Below are positions 16,272 to 23,978 of a stretch of 43,226 bases of DNA, one piece after another. A model generated the notes under the pieces. That model searched no databases, was not told the origin of the DNA, and saw nothing but the letters and a program-made list of their open reading frames with translations. Source of the DNA: a bacterium (lineage in GTDB: Bacteria; Auribacterota; UBA3054); assembly GCA_017650925.1 (NCBI GenBank), contig JAGCDY010000120.1:1-43226 (forward strand), given 5' to 3'. The translations under genes and the position numbers were made by a program. Numbering within the stretch: the stretch's first letter is position 1; every line of letters starts with the position of its first letter.

Positions 16272-16970
16272 GTGTCAGACAAACTGTCGATGAAAGAAAG
16301 CCCGGAAGTCGAGTCCTACAATCTTGAGGACTGGTCCCAGATCTTCTATTGGCGCCAGAAATTCCGGAAAAAGATGGGCAGGATCGACAAGCTTCCCATC
16401 ACCGCCTCAGCCGCCCAGTGGATCATAGACGGAATTCAGAAGAGCGGGAAGAGGCTCTCGGTCCTCGACTACGGCGCCGGCCCGAGGCTTCTTAAAGAAA
16501 AGCTCGCTCCCGTCATAGACAAGATCGACTACTTCAGTTTCGACATCGACAGAAGGACCGAGCAGGATTACTACGAGCTTTCCGAAATAAAAAGGGATTT
16601 CGACCTGGTGGTTTGTCTGGAAGTCATAGAGCATCTTGACACCAGGGGAAAAATAGACCTCGTGAAAGACATGACCTCTTTGACAAAGCCCGGCGGCAAA
16701 GTCATGCTGACGACGCCCAACGCCGAGCATCCGACCGTCTTCTGGCGCGATTTTTCGCACGTCGCTCCCATCCACCATCTCGACCTGGCTGGCTTGATGG
16801 CGCGCTTCGGTCTCGTCGACATCGAGATCCACCGCCTGGCCAGATTGACGCTGAAGAAAAGATTCCAGCTCTTGTTTTACGCCCCGTTTTTAAAATTCCT
16901 GCACTGCGATTTTGCCCAGAGCATTATGGCGGTGGGGAAAAAACCTTTGAAGGAGAGTAACGATGCCTAA
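16272..16970 (+). CDS. Class I SAM-dependent methyltransferase
   Basis: This 232-residue cytoplasmic protein has a Rossmann-type methyltransferase core: motif I LDYGAGPRLL (residues 65-74), an acidic FDID after the second strand, DLVVCLEVIEHL at the fourth strand, and KPGGKVMLTTPN as post-motif III. The pattern fits small-molecule, lipid or glycan methyltransferases. The GTG at 16272 is six bases after AGGAG and is preferred over the ATG at 16290. It overlaps the serpin gene by eight bases. The substrate is unknown; neighbouring envelope genes suggest a cell-surface molecule, but this is inference. Confidence 0.8.
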   Translation: MSDKLSMKESPEVESYNLEDWSQIFYWRQKFRKKMGRIDKLPITASAAQWIIDGIQKSGKRLSVLDYGAGPRLLKEKLAPVIDKIDYFSFDIDRRTEQDYYELSEIKRDFDLVVCLEVIEHLDTRGKIDLVKDMTSLTKPGGKVMLTTPNAEHPTVFWRDFSHVAPIHHLDLAGLMARFGLVDIEIHRLARLTLKKRFQLLFYAPFLKFLHCDFAQSIMAVGKKPLKESNDA

Positions 16971-18243
16971 ATTTTTGCTTTTACTTTTCTCCGCCCTTTT
17001 CCTTCTGGGCTGCGAGGAAGACACCACGACAGTCTTAAACGAGACGCCCGAAACTCCGAAGCCCGAAGTCAATAACTTCGCGCAGCCGGAAGTCAAGTAT
17101 GAAGCGGCCAGCGTGAGCGAAAGCCAGAAGGACGCGCTCGTCAAAGGCAACAACGAATTCGCCTTCGACCTTTACAAACGTTTTGCCGAACCATCCAAAC
17201 CGGTCTTCTTCTCGCCCTACAGCGTCTCCTCCGCCATGGGCATGCTCACGTTGGGCGCCAGGGGCGAAACGGAGAACGAGCTCAAGAAAGTCCTTCATTT
17301 CCAGGACGGCGGCGCGCAGCTTGGTTCCGAATTCAAAGAACTGAGGGAGAGCGTCGTTTCCTCCAACGAGAAGTTCACGATGACCGACGCCAACTCGCTC
17401 TGGCTGAACGTCGGTTTCAAGATGCTGGAAAACTACGGCAACGCTGTCAAGGAATTTTTCGGCGGCAGCGCCGAGACGATCAACTTCGCTGACAACAAGG
17501 CGGCCGCCAAGAAGATCAATTCCTGGATCGAGGACCACACCCGCAATCTCATAAAAGACATGATACAGCCCGACGCCCTAGGCCCGTCCACCAGGCTCGT
17601 TCTGGTCAACGCCGTCAGTTTCCTGGCCAAGTGGCAGGTGGAGTTCGAGGAGGGCGGAACGAGGTCGCTCAACTGCCAGGACTGCCAGGGCCGCACCGCC
17701 AAGGCCGAACTCATGCGCCAGGAGAGCTACCTTTCCGTAGCCGATCTTGAGGGCGTCAAAGCCGTGGAGCTCGATTACCTGGGCGCAAAATATTCCTTCC
17801 TGGCCCTGATGCCAGACGATCCCGCCGCCTTCCCGGATTTCATCAAGGGCATCGACGGCGGCGTCGTGGAAAAATACACCAAGGCTTTGGCGAGCGAAGA
17901 CGTCATACTGCTCTTCCCGAAGTTCGACACGGAATACTCCCAGTCTCTCACCGATATCTTCAAGAAAATGGGGCTCAGCCTCTCCTTCACCGATTCCGCG
18001 GATTTCGGCGGCATCAGCAAGGAAGGCCTCTGCGTCAGCGACGTCATCCACAAGGCCAAGATCAAAGTCTACGAGAGCGGCACGGAAGCCGCGGCCGCCA
18101 CGGCTGTCATGGTCAAGTGCACCGGCATCGCCATGAAGAGACCCAAGGAGTTCCGTTTCAACAAGCCTTTCGTCTACATGATCAGGGAAAAAGCTACGGG
18201 CGCTATCCTCTTCATGGGCCACTACACCGTACAGGGAAAATAA
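16963..18243 (+). CDS. Serpin family protease inhibitor, lipoprotein
   Basis: This 426-residue protein has a lipoprotein signal (LFLLGC, C17) and a full serpin domain from about residue 50. Serpin landmarks include FSPYSVSSAMGMLTLGA near the start, NAVSFLAKWQVEF in the middle, DVIHKAKIKVYESGTEAAAATA at the hinge, and FNKPFVYMIREKATGAILFMG at the end. The alanine-rich hinge is the form seen in inhibitory serpins. The reactive loop after it looks slightly longer than usual, so the P1 residue cannot be fixed with confidence. Membrane anchoring would place the inhibitor at the periplasm or cell surface, where it may protect against host or competitor serine proteases. Confidence 0.92.
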   Translation: MPKFLLLLFSALFLLGCEEDTTTVLNETPETPKPEVNNFAQPEVKYEAASVSESQKDALVKGNNEFAFDLYKRFAEPSKPVFFSPYSVSSAMGMLTLGARGETENELKKVLHFQDGGAQLGSEFKELRESVVSSNEKFTMTDANSLWLNVGFKMLENYGNAVKEFFGGSAETINFADNKAAAKKINSWIEDHTRNLIKDMIQPDALGPSTRLVLVNAVSFLAKWQVEFEEGGTRSLNCQDCQGRTAKAELMRQESYLSVADLEGVKAVELDYLGAKYSFLALMPDDPAAFPDFIKGIDGGVVEKYTKALASEDVILLFPKFDTEYSQSLTDIFKKMGLSLSFTDSADFGGISKEGLCVSDVIHKAKIKVYESGTEAAAATAVMVKCTGIAMKRPKEFRFNKPFVYMIREKATGAILFMGHYTVQGK

Positions 18244-18262
18244 TCAACAAAGATAAAACGAT

Positions 18263-18868
18263 ATGAAGATCACAACCAAAAACTACGCCAACATCACGCT
18301 TCTGAAAGTTGAGCAGAAGCAGGTCTTGAAACTCCTGGCCGACGAGGGCCGCCACGCCTACGTCGTCTCCGACGGAACGTCGGAAATGATGGAAAGGGAC
18401 GCCGTCATCTACGATGAGGAGCTCGACGAACTCGACGCCAAGGTCGTTTCCGAAATGGCCCAGCGCGTTTCCAGGCAGCTCCGCTGCGTGGCCTTCGCCG
18501 TCATCAACTACAACGACGAGACGCTGCTCACCTGGCTCTACCGCAACGGCGAACTGATCGACGCCTATAATTCCCAGCCGGGGTATCTCAATTCCAAGCT
18601 GGAGGAGAACCATCCGCCGATCGGCGCCAATCCCGACAAGATGGCCAAAGTCTTCAAGAACGCCCAGCTGACCGATCTCGGCCCCATAACCCGCCGTCCG
18701 TCTTACCCGGACGAGAACTACTGCACGGCGACCGACCGCCACGCCGACATCGTTTCGGTCCTGAGGCTCCCGCGCTTCGCGGTCGGAACGGGCTTCTACA
18801 CCGTGAAGATCGGCGACATTCCCGCCGACCTTGTGGCCGGCGACTTTGTGCCGGTCAATATCAAATAA
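18263..18868 (+). CDS. Conserved-looking protein of unknown function
   Basis: I do not recognise this 201-residue protein with certainty. It has no signal peptide or membrane segment, so it is likely cytoplasmic. The middle contains alternating strands: RCVAFAVINYNDETLLTWLYRNGELIDAYNS, followed by PGYLNSKLEEN and a proline-rich PPIGANP. Its end (IPADLVAGDFVPVNIK) is loop-rich. The start at 18263 has no clear Shine-Dalgarno sequence but is the first ATG after the serpin stop. It precedes the small membrane protein at 18876 by seven bases, and the two may work together. Confidence 0.6.
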   Translation: MKITTKNYANITLLKVEQKQVLKLLADEGRHAYVVSDGTSEMMERDAVIYDEELDELDAKVVSEMAQRVSRQLRCVAFAVINYNDETLLTWLYRNGELIDAYNSQPGYLNSKLEENHPPIGANPDKMAKVFKNAQLTDLGPITRRPSYPDENYCTATDRHADIVSVLRLPRFAVGTGFYTVKIGDIPADLVAGDFVPVNIK

Positions 18869-18875
18869 GGGAAGA

Positions 18876-19391
18876 ATGGAAGATCTCCGCTGGGAAGAAC
18901 CTCGGGAGTTCCAGGAACTGTTGCGCCTGCGCCGCCTGAAGAGGCGGAGCTTTTGGCGCAACGCCAGGCCGATGCTGATCAACACGGCCCTGATCTTCTC
19001 CCTGATCCTTATATTCTTCGCCTTCTATTACCGCAGCGACATCAGCAAAGTTTTCGAGCCTGTCAGGCTGACGACGGCGCTAGTTCTGGCCTTCGCCATC
19101 TCCTTCATCTGGCGCGGACTGGAGCGCAACAGATCGGTAATCGTGACTTTGGGAACGTTCAAGGACCGCCCGTATCTTGCCCGCAGGGGCGACTACGAGA
19201 GGCTCTACCTGGACGAAGTCAAGGCCTACGTCATAGAGGAGCTGAAGGAAGGGAAGTATTCCGCCCGGGTATTGATCATGAAAACGGGCGGGGAGCAGAG
19301 GCTGGCGGCCATTCCTGACGGCAAGACCGAGGAACTGCTGGAGAATTTGATGCGGGAACATAAGATCCCCAAAGGGAAACTGAAAGCTTAG
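18876..19391 (+). CDS. Small two-helix membrane protein of unknown function
   Basis: This 171-residue protein starts with a highly charged, arginine-rich cytoplasmic head (residues 1-28). Two transmembrane helices follow at about 35-52 and 66-83. The C-terminal half is soluble and strand-rich with EVKAYVIEELKEG, which loosely recalls a PH-like bacterial domain, but I cannot assign it. I chose ATG 18876, preceded by AAGGGA, over an upstream start at 18831 because the latter overlaps the previous gene and adds only a short basic peptide. It ends one base before the MBOAT gene. Confidence 0.6.
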   Translation: MEDLRWEEPREFQELLRLRRLKRRSFWRNARPMLINTALIFSLILIFFAFYYRSDISKVFEPVRLTTALVLAFAISFIWRGLERNRSVIVTLGTFKDRPYLARRGDYERLYLDEVKAYVIEELKEGKYSARVLIMKTGGEQRLAAIPDGKTEELLENLMREHKIPKGKLKA

Positions 19392-19392
19392 G

Positions 19393-20796
19393 ATGGATTT
19401 CTTATCTTACAAATTCATATTCTTTCTGATCCTGACGCCTGTCGTCTTCCAGGCCGTCAAAGCTCCCGCTTTCCGCAAGTGGTTCCTTTTGCTGGCGTCT
19501 TTCGCTTTTTACGGCTTCGTTTTCAAGGAGATCTCTTACGTTAAGTTCGCATGGCAGGCGGCCTGGATCCTCGCGCCCTCGCTCGTGGTTTATTTCTGCG
19601 CCAAAAGCAATTCGAGAGCCTCGTTTTACATCGGGCTGATCTTTACCCTCGCCGTATTTTTGTCCTTCAAATACATCCCTCTTCCGAAATTCAGAGGCGT
19701 TGAGCTTTTGGTTCCCATCGGGCTTTCCTTCTATTCCTTCCGCTTGCTATCGTATCTGGCGGACGTAAGGAAAGGGGAGATCCAGCCCGAAAATGATCTC
19801 GTTTATTTTCTGATCTACGTCAGCTTTTTTCCGCTTGTCATCAGCGGCCCCATCCAGCGGGGCACAGATTTTCTGCCGCAGCTGAGGGACCCGAAGCGTC
19901 TCGATCGGGAGAGGACTGACCTGGGCCTGAAGCAGATCTTCTGGGGCCTCGTCAAGAAAGTAGTCCTCGCTGACAATCTGGCGGTGCTCGTCAAGCCCGT
20001 TTTCGCAACGGACGCCTCCTTTGGCGGCTTCGTTAACGTTCTGGCGGTCATCGCTTTCAGCCTGCAGATCTACTGCGATTTCTCGGGTTATTCCGACATC
20101 GCCATAGGCTTGGCGAGGCTTTTCGGATTTGACATCAAGGAGAACTTCAGGGTCCCTTACTGCTCGACGACCTTAAAGGAATTCTGGAGCCGCTGGCACA
20201 TTTCCCTGTCCACCTGGTTCAGGGATTACGTCTATTTCCCGCTGGGCGGGGGACGCTGCGGCAAATTCAGGCGCTCCCTCAACGTCATGATCACTTTCCT
20301 TTTGAGCGGCTTGTGGCACGGCTCGACGCTTACCTTCATATTCTGGGGCGGTCTGCACGGCCTTGGTCTCGTGATGGAGAAATTGTTTTTCCCGGACAAG
20401 ACCGGACCGAAGCATAAGTTAACAAAGATCCTCTGGGCAGTCTTCGTCGTCGTTCTGGTGCTTTTCGGCTGGCTCTTTTTCAAGGCGGAGAGCTTCTCCC
20501 AAGCTATCACTATGCTGACCTCCTCCATTCAGGGGATCGGCCAACCGCTTGCCTACGTGTCCAGGGGATTTAGCGATCTTCTTGGCGAAAGCAACGGCAT
20601 CATCTTCGTCATCAAACTGGTCATCCCCGGAATATTCGTCTTCGCCGTGGAGCATTGTTTGAGGAACAAGGACATTCCGGCAACCTTTGCCAAAATGAAC
20701 GTGCCGATAACCTTCCTGTTTTATCTTGTCACTTTGAGTTTTATCCTTCTGTTCCACGCGATGGAACAGCAGGAGCTTATATACGGAAAGTTTTGA
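19393..20796 (+). CDS. MBOAT-family O-acyltransferase (AlgI-like)
   Basis: This 467-residue polytopic membrane protein belongs to the AlgI/DltB branch of membrane-bound O-acyltransferases. It has the signature EFWSRWHISLSTWFRDY (His269) and LSGLWHG (His309), the latter being the catalytic histidine, and a further LHG (His322). AlgI-type proteins pass an acetyl group across the inner membrane to a polysaccharide or envelope polymer. The next gene encodes an SGNH-like partner, as is usual for such systems. The polymer is not alginate by any evidence here, since no alginate synthesis genes are in the window. Confidence 0.88.
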   Translation: MDFLSYKFIFFLILTPVVFQAVKAPAFRKWFLLLASFAFYGFVFKEISYVKFAWQAAWILAPSLVVYFCAKSNSRASFYIGLIFTLAVFLSFKYIPLPKFRGVELLVPIGLSFYSFRLLSYLADVRKGEIQPENDLVYFLIYVSFFPLVISGPIQRGTDFLPQLRDPKRLDRERTDLGLKQIFWGLVKKVVLADNLAVLVKPVFATDASFGGFVNVLAVIAFSLQIYCDFSGYSDIAIGLARLFGFDIKENFRVPYCSTTLKEFWSRWHISLSTWFRDYVYFPLGGGRCGKFRRSLNVMITFLLSGLWHGSTLTFIFWGGLHGLGLVMEKLFFPDKTGPKHKLTKILWAVFVVVLVLFGWLFFKAESFSQAITMLTSSIQGIGQPLAYVSRGFSDLLGESNGIIFVIKLVIPGIFVFAVEHCLRNKDIPATFAKMNVPITFLFYLVTLSFILLFHAMEQQELIYGKF

Positions 20797-20799
20797 CCT

Positions 20800-21732
20800 A
20801 TGAAGAAAGCCCATCTTTTCTGGATAATTCCTCTGGCTTTGATCGCCGCGGTCCTGATCCTGATCGTTTTCCCGATCTGGGTCGATCCCTATAATGTTTT
20901 CCATTACGACGCGATCCGCTTCAACGGCGTGGAGCCCAACCAGAATTTCATCAAGACGCGCTACATCCTCGACAATCCGACGCGCTTCGACTCATTTCTC
21001 TTCGGCTCTTCCAGGGTCGGCATGATCGACGTCTCGAAGATAAAGGAAGGCCGCTTTTACAACATGAGCTATTCCGAGGGCCTCCCCCAGGAGCACTTGG
21101 GGAATTTGAAATGCTTTATTGCCAACGGCGTCAAGATCAGCAACGTCTGGATCGGCCTCGACAACATCAGCTGCTTCTCGGATCCCGAGCGTCATAAAAA
21201 GACCCTGATGCGCAAACCTTACCCCGCGGACGGCAAACTCTGGAAATTCTATCTTCCCTATATCAACTGCTCCATGGCCTTCCATTCCCTGGACACCATA
21301 TTGGGAGCGAAGAAGAGCGACGGGACAAAGGAAAAAGATTTCTACGCCACCGGCAATTCCTGGCTCAGCCAGGAGACGAATCTTGAAGAAAAAGCTAACC
21401 GCCCGGCCTGGGACAAGCGCTTCACCCCGCGCTTTGATAAGTCCATAGAAGAAATAAAAGAGATAGTCGACCTCTGCAAAGAGAACGGCATAAAACTGAA
21501 AGTCTTCGTCAATCCTCTTTACGTTGACACCTACAAAAAGTGCCTTGAGGAAGGCTACGGCGATTTCTTGACCGAGCTTGGAAAAGTCACGCCTTACTAC
21601 GACTTCAGCACGATACCGCAGACCACCAACAGGAACGATTACATAGAGACCTCCCACTACCGCTTCGAAGTGGGGGATTACCTTATCAAGTGTTTGGAAG
21701 ATCCCGAGGAGCCTTTCCTGAAGAAGCAATGA
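20800..21732 (+). CDS. SGNH-like partner of the MBOAT acyltransferase
   Basis: This 310-residue protein has one N-terminal membrane anchor (about residues 7-26) and a periplasmic domain. It contains FLFGSSR (Ser70/Ser71), the nucleophile block seen in AlgX/DltD-like and related SGNH-type proteins, and a late TSHYRFEVGDYL, where the His matches the H of the usual D-x-x-H pair. Such proteins receive acetyl groups from an MBOAT partner and place them on a polymer. The gene starts three bases after the MBOAT stop and overlaps the flippase-like gene by four bases. Exact subfamily and polymer are not clear. Confidence 0.75.
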   Translation: MKKAHLFWIIPLALIAAVLILIVFPIWVDPYNVFHYDAIRFNGVEPNQNFIKTRYILDNPTRFDSFLFGSSRVGMIDVSKIKEGRFYNMSYSEGLPQEHLGNLKCFIANGVKISNVWIGLDNISCFSDPERHKKTLMRKPYPADGKLWKFYLPYINCSMAFHSLDTILGAKKSDGTKEKDFYATGNSWLSQETNLEEKANRPAWDKRFTPRFDKSIEEIKEIVDLCKENGIKLKVFVNPLYVDTYKKCLEEGYGDFLTELGKVTPYYDFSTIPQTTNRNDYIETSHYRFEVGDYLIKCLEDPEEPFLKKQ

Positions 21733-22718
21733 AAAAAGTCTTTTTCATAATTCGCCTCCTTGTTGCCGCCGCCCTCGTCGCCGCGCTGTATTTCATGTGC
21801 GATCCCGAGGCGGTGCTGGCTAATTTGAAAAACACCGATCCCAAGCTTATCATAGCGGCGCTCTTCGTTTTTCTTCTCTCCTACGTTATCACGGCCTGGC
21901 GCTGGCAGGTCGTTCTCAAGGGCGCCGAGAAACACATTCCTTTCGCGAAGCTCATTAGGTACAGCTTCACCGCCAGCTTCTGCAACAATTTTCTGCCCAC
22001 CGGCTTCGGCGGCGACATAACCAGGGTTCTGAACATGCTTCCTCACGGCGTCTCCGCCGCCGAGGGAACGGGTCTGCTTTTTCTTGAAAGACTCATAGGT
22101 TTTCTTGTCATCGGGCTTCTGATCGTCATAACCCTGCCTTTCGTTTCAAAGGACGTTTTGCGGGCCTGGTCGGAAGGGGACAAGACGGCAAGGACCGCGC
22201 TTGTTTTCATCGGCGCGGCGCTCTTTGTTCTTCTGCTTGCGATGATCTTCCTGATCCTCCTCATCGCGAGCAAAAAAGCCGTTCTCAAATTCAGCGAGTG
22301 GTTTTCCAAGATCCCTTACAAGACCGTTTCGAATTTTTTAGTTGAATTCTTGGAAAAACTGAACCTGAGTGTTCGCGGAGCCAAGACCATCATAAAACTG
22401 ACCCTTGTCTCGACGCTCCTGCAGTTTTCTTTCGCCATCGCTTTTTATCTCTGTTTCTGGGCCGTGCTTGATCAGAAGTTCTCTTTCACGCTGATCTTCG
22501 CCCTCATTCAGACCACCTCTCTTTTGGGCGTCATTCCGATAAGCATCGAGACCATAGGCACGAGAGAGTTCGTCTTCTGTCTTTTCCTGCCGATCGAGGT
22601 CTCCACGCTCTTGGCCTGCCTCATCATCGCCAGGGCCGCTTCCGTAATAATGACGCTTCCCGGCGCCTTGTTCTTCATAACCGACGGTCTGTTCAGAAAG
22701 TGTACCCCCAAAGACTGA
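21729..22718 (+). CDS. LPG synthase/flippase-like membrane protein (UPF0104)
   Basis: This 329-residue protein has about eight transmembrane helices and the family motifs AWRWQVVLKG, FCNNFLPTGFGGDITRV and GLLFLERLIGF. The domain is found in the flippase part of lysylphosphatidylglycerol synthases and in stand-alone proteins thought to move or handle lipid-linked compounds. There is no aminoacyl-transferase domain, so it is not a complete MprF. The start was set at the ATGA overlap with the SGNH-like gene. Following the acetylation pair, it may take part in building or exporting the same lipid-linked or surface polymer; this is inference. Confidence 0.82.
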   Translation: MKKVFFIIRLLVAAALVAALYFMCDPEAVLANLKNTDPKLIIAALFVFLLSYVITAWRWQVVLKGAEKHIPFAKLIRYSFTASFCNNFLPTGFGGDITRVLNMLPHGVSAAEGTGLLFLERLIGFLVIGLLIVITLPFVSKDVLRAWSEGDKTARTALVFIGAALFVLLLAMIFLILLIASKKAVLKFSEWFSKIPYKTVSNFLVEFLEKLNLSVRGAKTIIKLTLVSTLLQFSFAIAFYLCFWAVLDQKFSFTLIFALIQTTSLLGVIPISIETIGTREFVFCLFLPIEVSTLLACLIIARAASVIMTLPGALFFITDGLFRKCTPKD

Positions 22719-23695
22719 GACAGAAAGGCCCCCTGAAGGATCTGGCCGCGCCTATAGAAAGTTTCGATTACGTCATCTCGGAAGACGACCTGCCCTGCAG
22801 GGTCGACAGCTTCATCAAAAGGAAACTTCCCTGGCGTTCCCGCGCCTTTTTCCAGAAAATGATCGACGACGGGCTCGTTACCCTGAACGGGCAAAGGACC
22901 AGGGCCGGCCGCTACCTTTTGGCGGGGGAGAGGATCCACATCGACATCTCCCAATACCAGCAGGAGCATTCCGAGGCCAAGATCGAACTCGACAAGATAT
23001 ACGAGGACGAAGCCATCCTTGTCCTCAACAAGAAGCCCGGCACCATCGTCCATCCCACGGGCGTTCATCTTTACGATACCATCCTCAACGCCGTGCACGC
23101 GCAGTACAAGGATCTCGCCTACAGGCCGACGCTCATCCACCGCCTCGACAAGGACACCTCTGGCGTTCTTATCCTAGCCAAGAGCGAAAAATACAGAACG
23201 CACCTGGCCTGCCAGATCGAGAAAAGGGAGGTTGCCAAGACTTACCGCACCTTAACCCACGGCGTCTTTTCCCAAAGGTCGGGCGAAATAGCGCTTCCCC
23301 TCGGCGACAACAAATATTCCCACATCAGGCTGAAACAGATGGTCAGATCCGACGGCCTGCCTTCGCTTTCCCTTTACGAAGTCAAGGCCAGCGCGCCCTA
23401 CGTCGAAGGCTTCCAAGACGGACTCTCTCTCGTCGACGTCCATATCAAGACCGGCCGCACGCACCAGATCAGGGTGCACATGTCCGCCATAGGCCATCCC
23501 GTCATCGCCGACAAACTCTACGGCAGGGAAAAGGAAGCGAACATTTGCGGCGCGCGAATCGAGACGCATCTTCTTCACGCCATGTCCTTCGTCTGCCGCC
23601 ATCCGATAACCGAAAAAGAAATGGAATTCACGGCGCCCTTGCCGGACGATTTCCAGCGGGCGGTCGACGCCCTTTTTCCTTCGCTGAAGATATGA
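22700..23695 (+). CDS. RluD-family pseudouridine synthase
   Basis: This 331-residue enzyme isomerises uridine to pseudouridine in RNA, most likely 23S rRNA. An S4-like RNA-binding region lies at about residues 30-80. The catalytic block is HRLDKDTSGVLILAK with Asp150, and the later RTHQIRVHMSAIGHPVIADKLYG is intact. The start is uncertain: I take the GTG at 22700, which overlaps the end of the flippase-like gene by 19 bases, because no ATG occurs before the S4 region. RluA, RluC and RluD share these motifs, so the target site cannot be named. Confidence 0.88.
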   Translation: MYPQRLRQKGPLKDLAAPIESFDYVISEDDLPCRVDSFIKRKLPWRSRAFFQKMIDDGLVTLNGQRTRAGRYLLAGERIHIDISQYQQEHSEAKIELDKIYEDEAILVLNKKPGTIVHPTGVHLYDTILNAVHAQYKDLAYRPTLIHRLDKDTSGVLILAKSEKYRTHLACQIEKREVAKTYRTLTHGVFSQRSGEIALPLGDNKYSHIRLKQMVRSDGLPSLSLYEVKASAPYVEGFQDGLSLVDVHIKTGRTHQIRVHMSAIGHPVIADKLYGREKEANICGARIETHLLHAMSFVCRHPITEKEMEFTAPLPDDFQRAVDALFPSLKI

Positions 23696-23700
23696 AAAAA

Positions 23701-23723
23701 GCGCGCTGAATCAGCGCGCTTTT
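23701..23723. terminator. Bidirectional terminator between RluD-like gene and tRNA-Glu
   Basis: GCGCGCTG and CAGCGCGC form an 8-bp stem with an AAT loop. TTTT follows on the plus strand, and six A precede it, giving TTTTTT on the minus strand. It ends the long plus-strand train and the minus-strand tRNA transcript. Confidence 0.85.
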
Positions 23724-23728
23724 AATTT

Positions 23729-23806
23729 TGGCGTCTCCAAGGAGATTCGAACTCCTGTTGTCGGGATGAAAACCCGGTGTCCTAGGCCGGACTAGACGAT
23801 GGAGAC
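23729..23806 (-). tRNA. tRNA-Glu (anticodon TTC)
   Basis: The cloverleaf is complete: a 7-bp acceptor GTCTCCA with TGGAGAC, the T-loop TTCGAAT, an anticodon loop TTTTCAT giving TTC, and an encoded CCA end. The anticodon stem has one mismatch, C27 opposite A43 (CCGGG with CCCGA). Its 3' end lies just before the terminator. The glutamyl-tRNA synthetase gene that serves it is in the same strand train about 9 kb upstream. Confidence 0.95.
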
Positions 23807-23832
23807 TTAATATTTATGTTCTGAGAAAAAAG

Positions 23833-23906
23833 TGAGCCGTGCGGGACTCGAACCTGCGACCCTCTAATTAAAAGTCAGATGCTCTACCAAACTGAGCTAA
23901 CGGCCC
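23833..23906 (-). tRNA. tRNA-Lys (anticodon TTT)
   Basis: The cloverleaf has acceptor GGGCCGT with ACGGCTC, D-arm GCTC/GAGC, anticodon loop CTTTTAA giving TTT, and T-loop TTCGAGT. The T-stem has one mismatch, A51 opposite C63 (GCAGG with CCCGC). The CCA end is not encoded, since CTT follows the discriminator A. It is the first gene of a two-tRNA transcript with tRNA-Glu. Confidence 0.95.
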
Positions 23907-23921
23907 GTGCTTTTTTCTTGT

Positions 23922-23940
23922 TACCATTTTCAGAATGGTA
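23922..23940 (-). promoter_or_regulatory. Hairpin at the 5' end of the tRNA transcript
   Basis: TACCATT and AATGGTA form a perfect 7-bp stem with a 5-base loop. The predicted transcription start is at about 23940, so the pre-tRNA would begin with this hairpin, 16 bases before tRNA-Lys. It may protect the 5' end or guide processing. Confidence 0.45.
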
Positions 23941-23946
23941 GAGTAA

Positions 23947-23975
23947 ATTATATTAAAAGGGCTTCTGTAAGTCAA
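23947..23975 (-). promoter_or_regulatory. Promoter of the tRNA-Lys/tRNA-Glu transcript
   Basis: On the minus strand, TTGACT (23970-23975) and TATAAT (23947-23952) are separated by 17 bases. It lies directly after the stop codon of the GT2 gene, so the tRNAs can be expressed apart from the protein operon. Confidence 0.75.
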
Positions 23976-23978
23976 GGC

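Noticed and set aside
21729-22718. Full MprF-type lysylphosphatidylglycerol synthase
   Set aside because: Only the membrane flippase-like domain is present; the cytoplasmic aminoacyl-transferase domain is missing.
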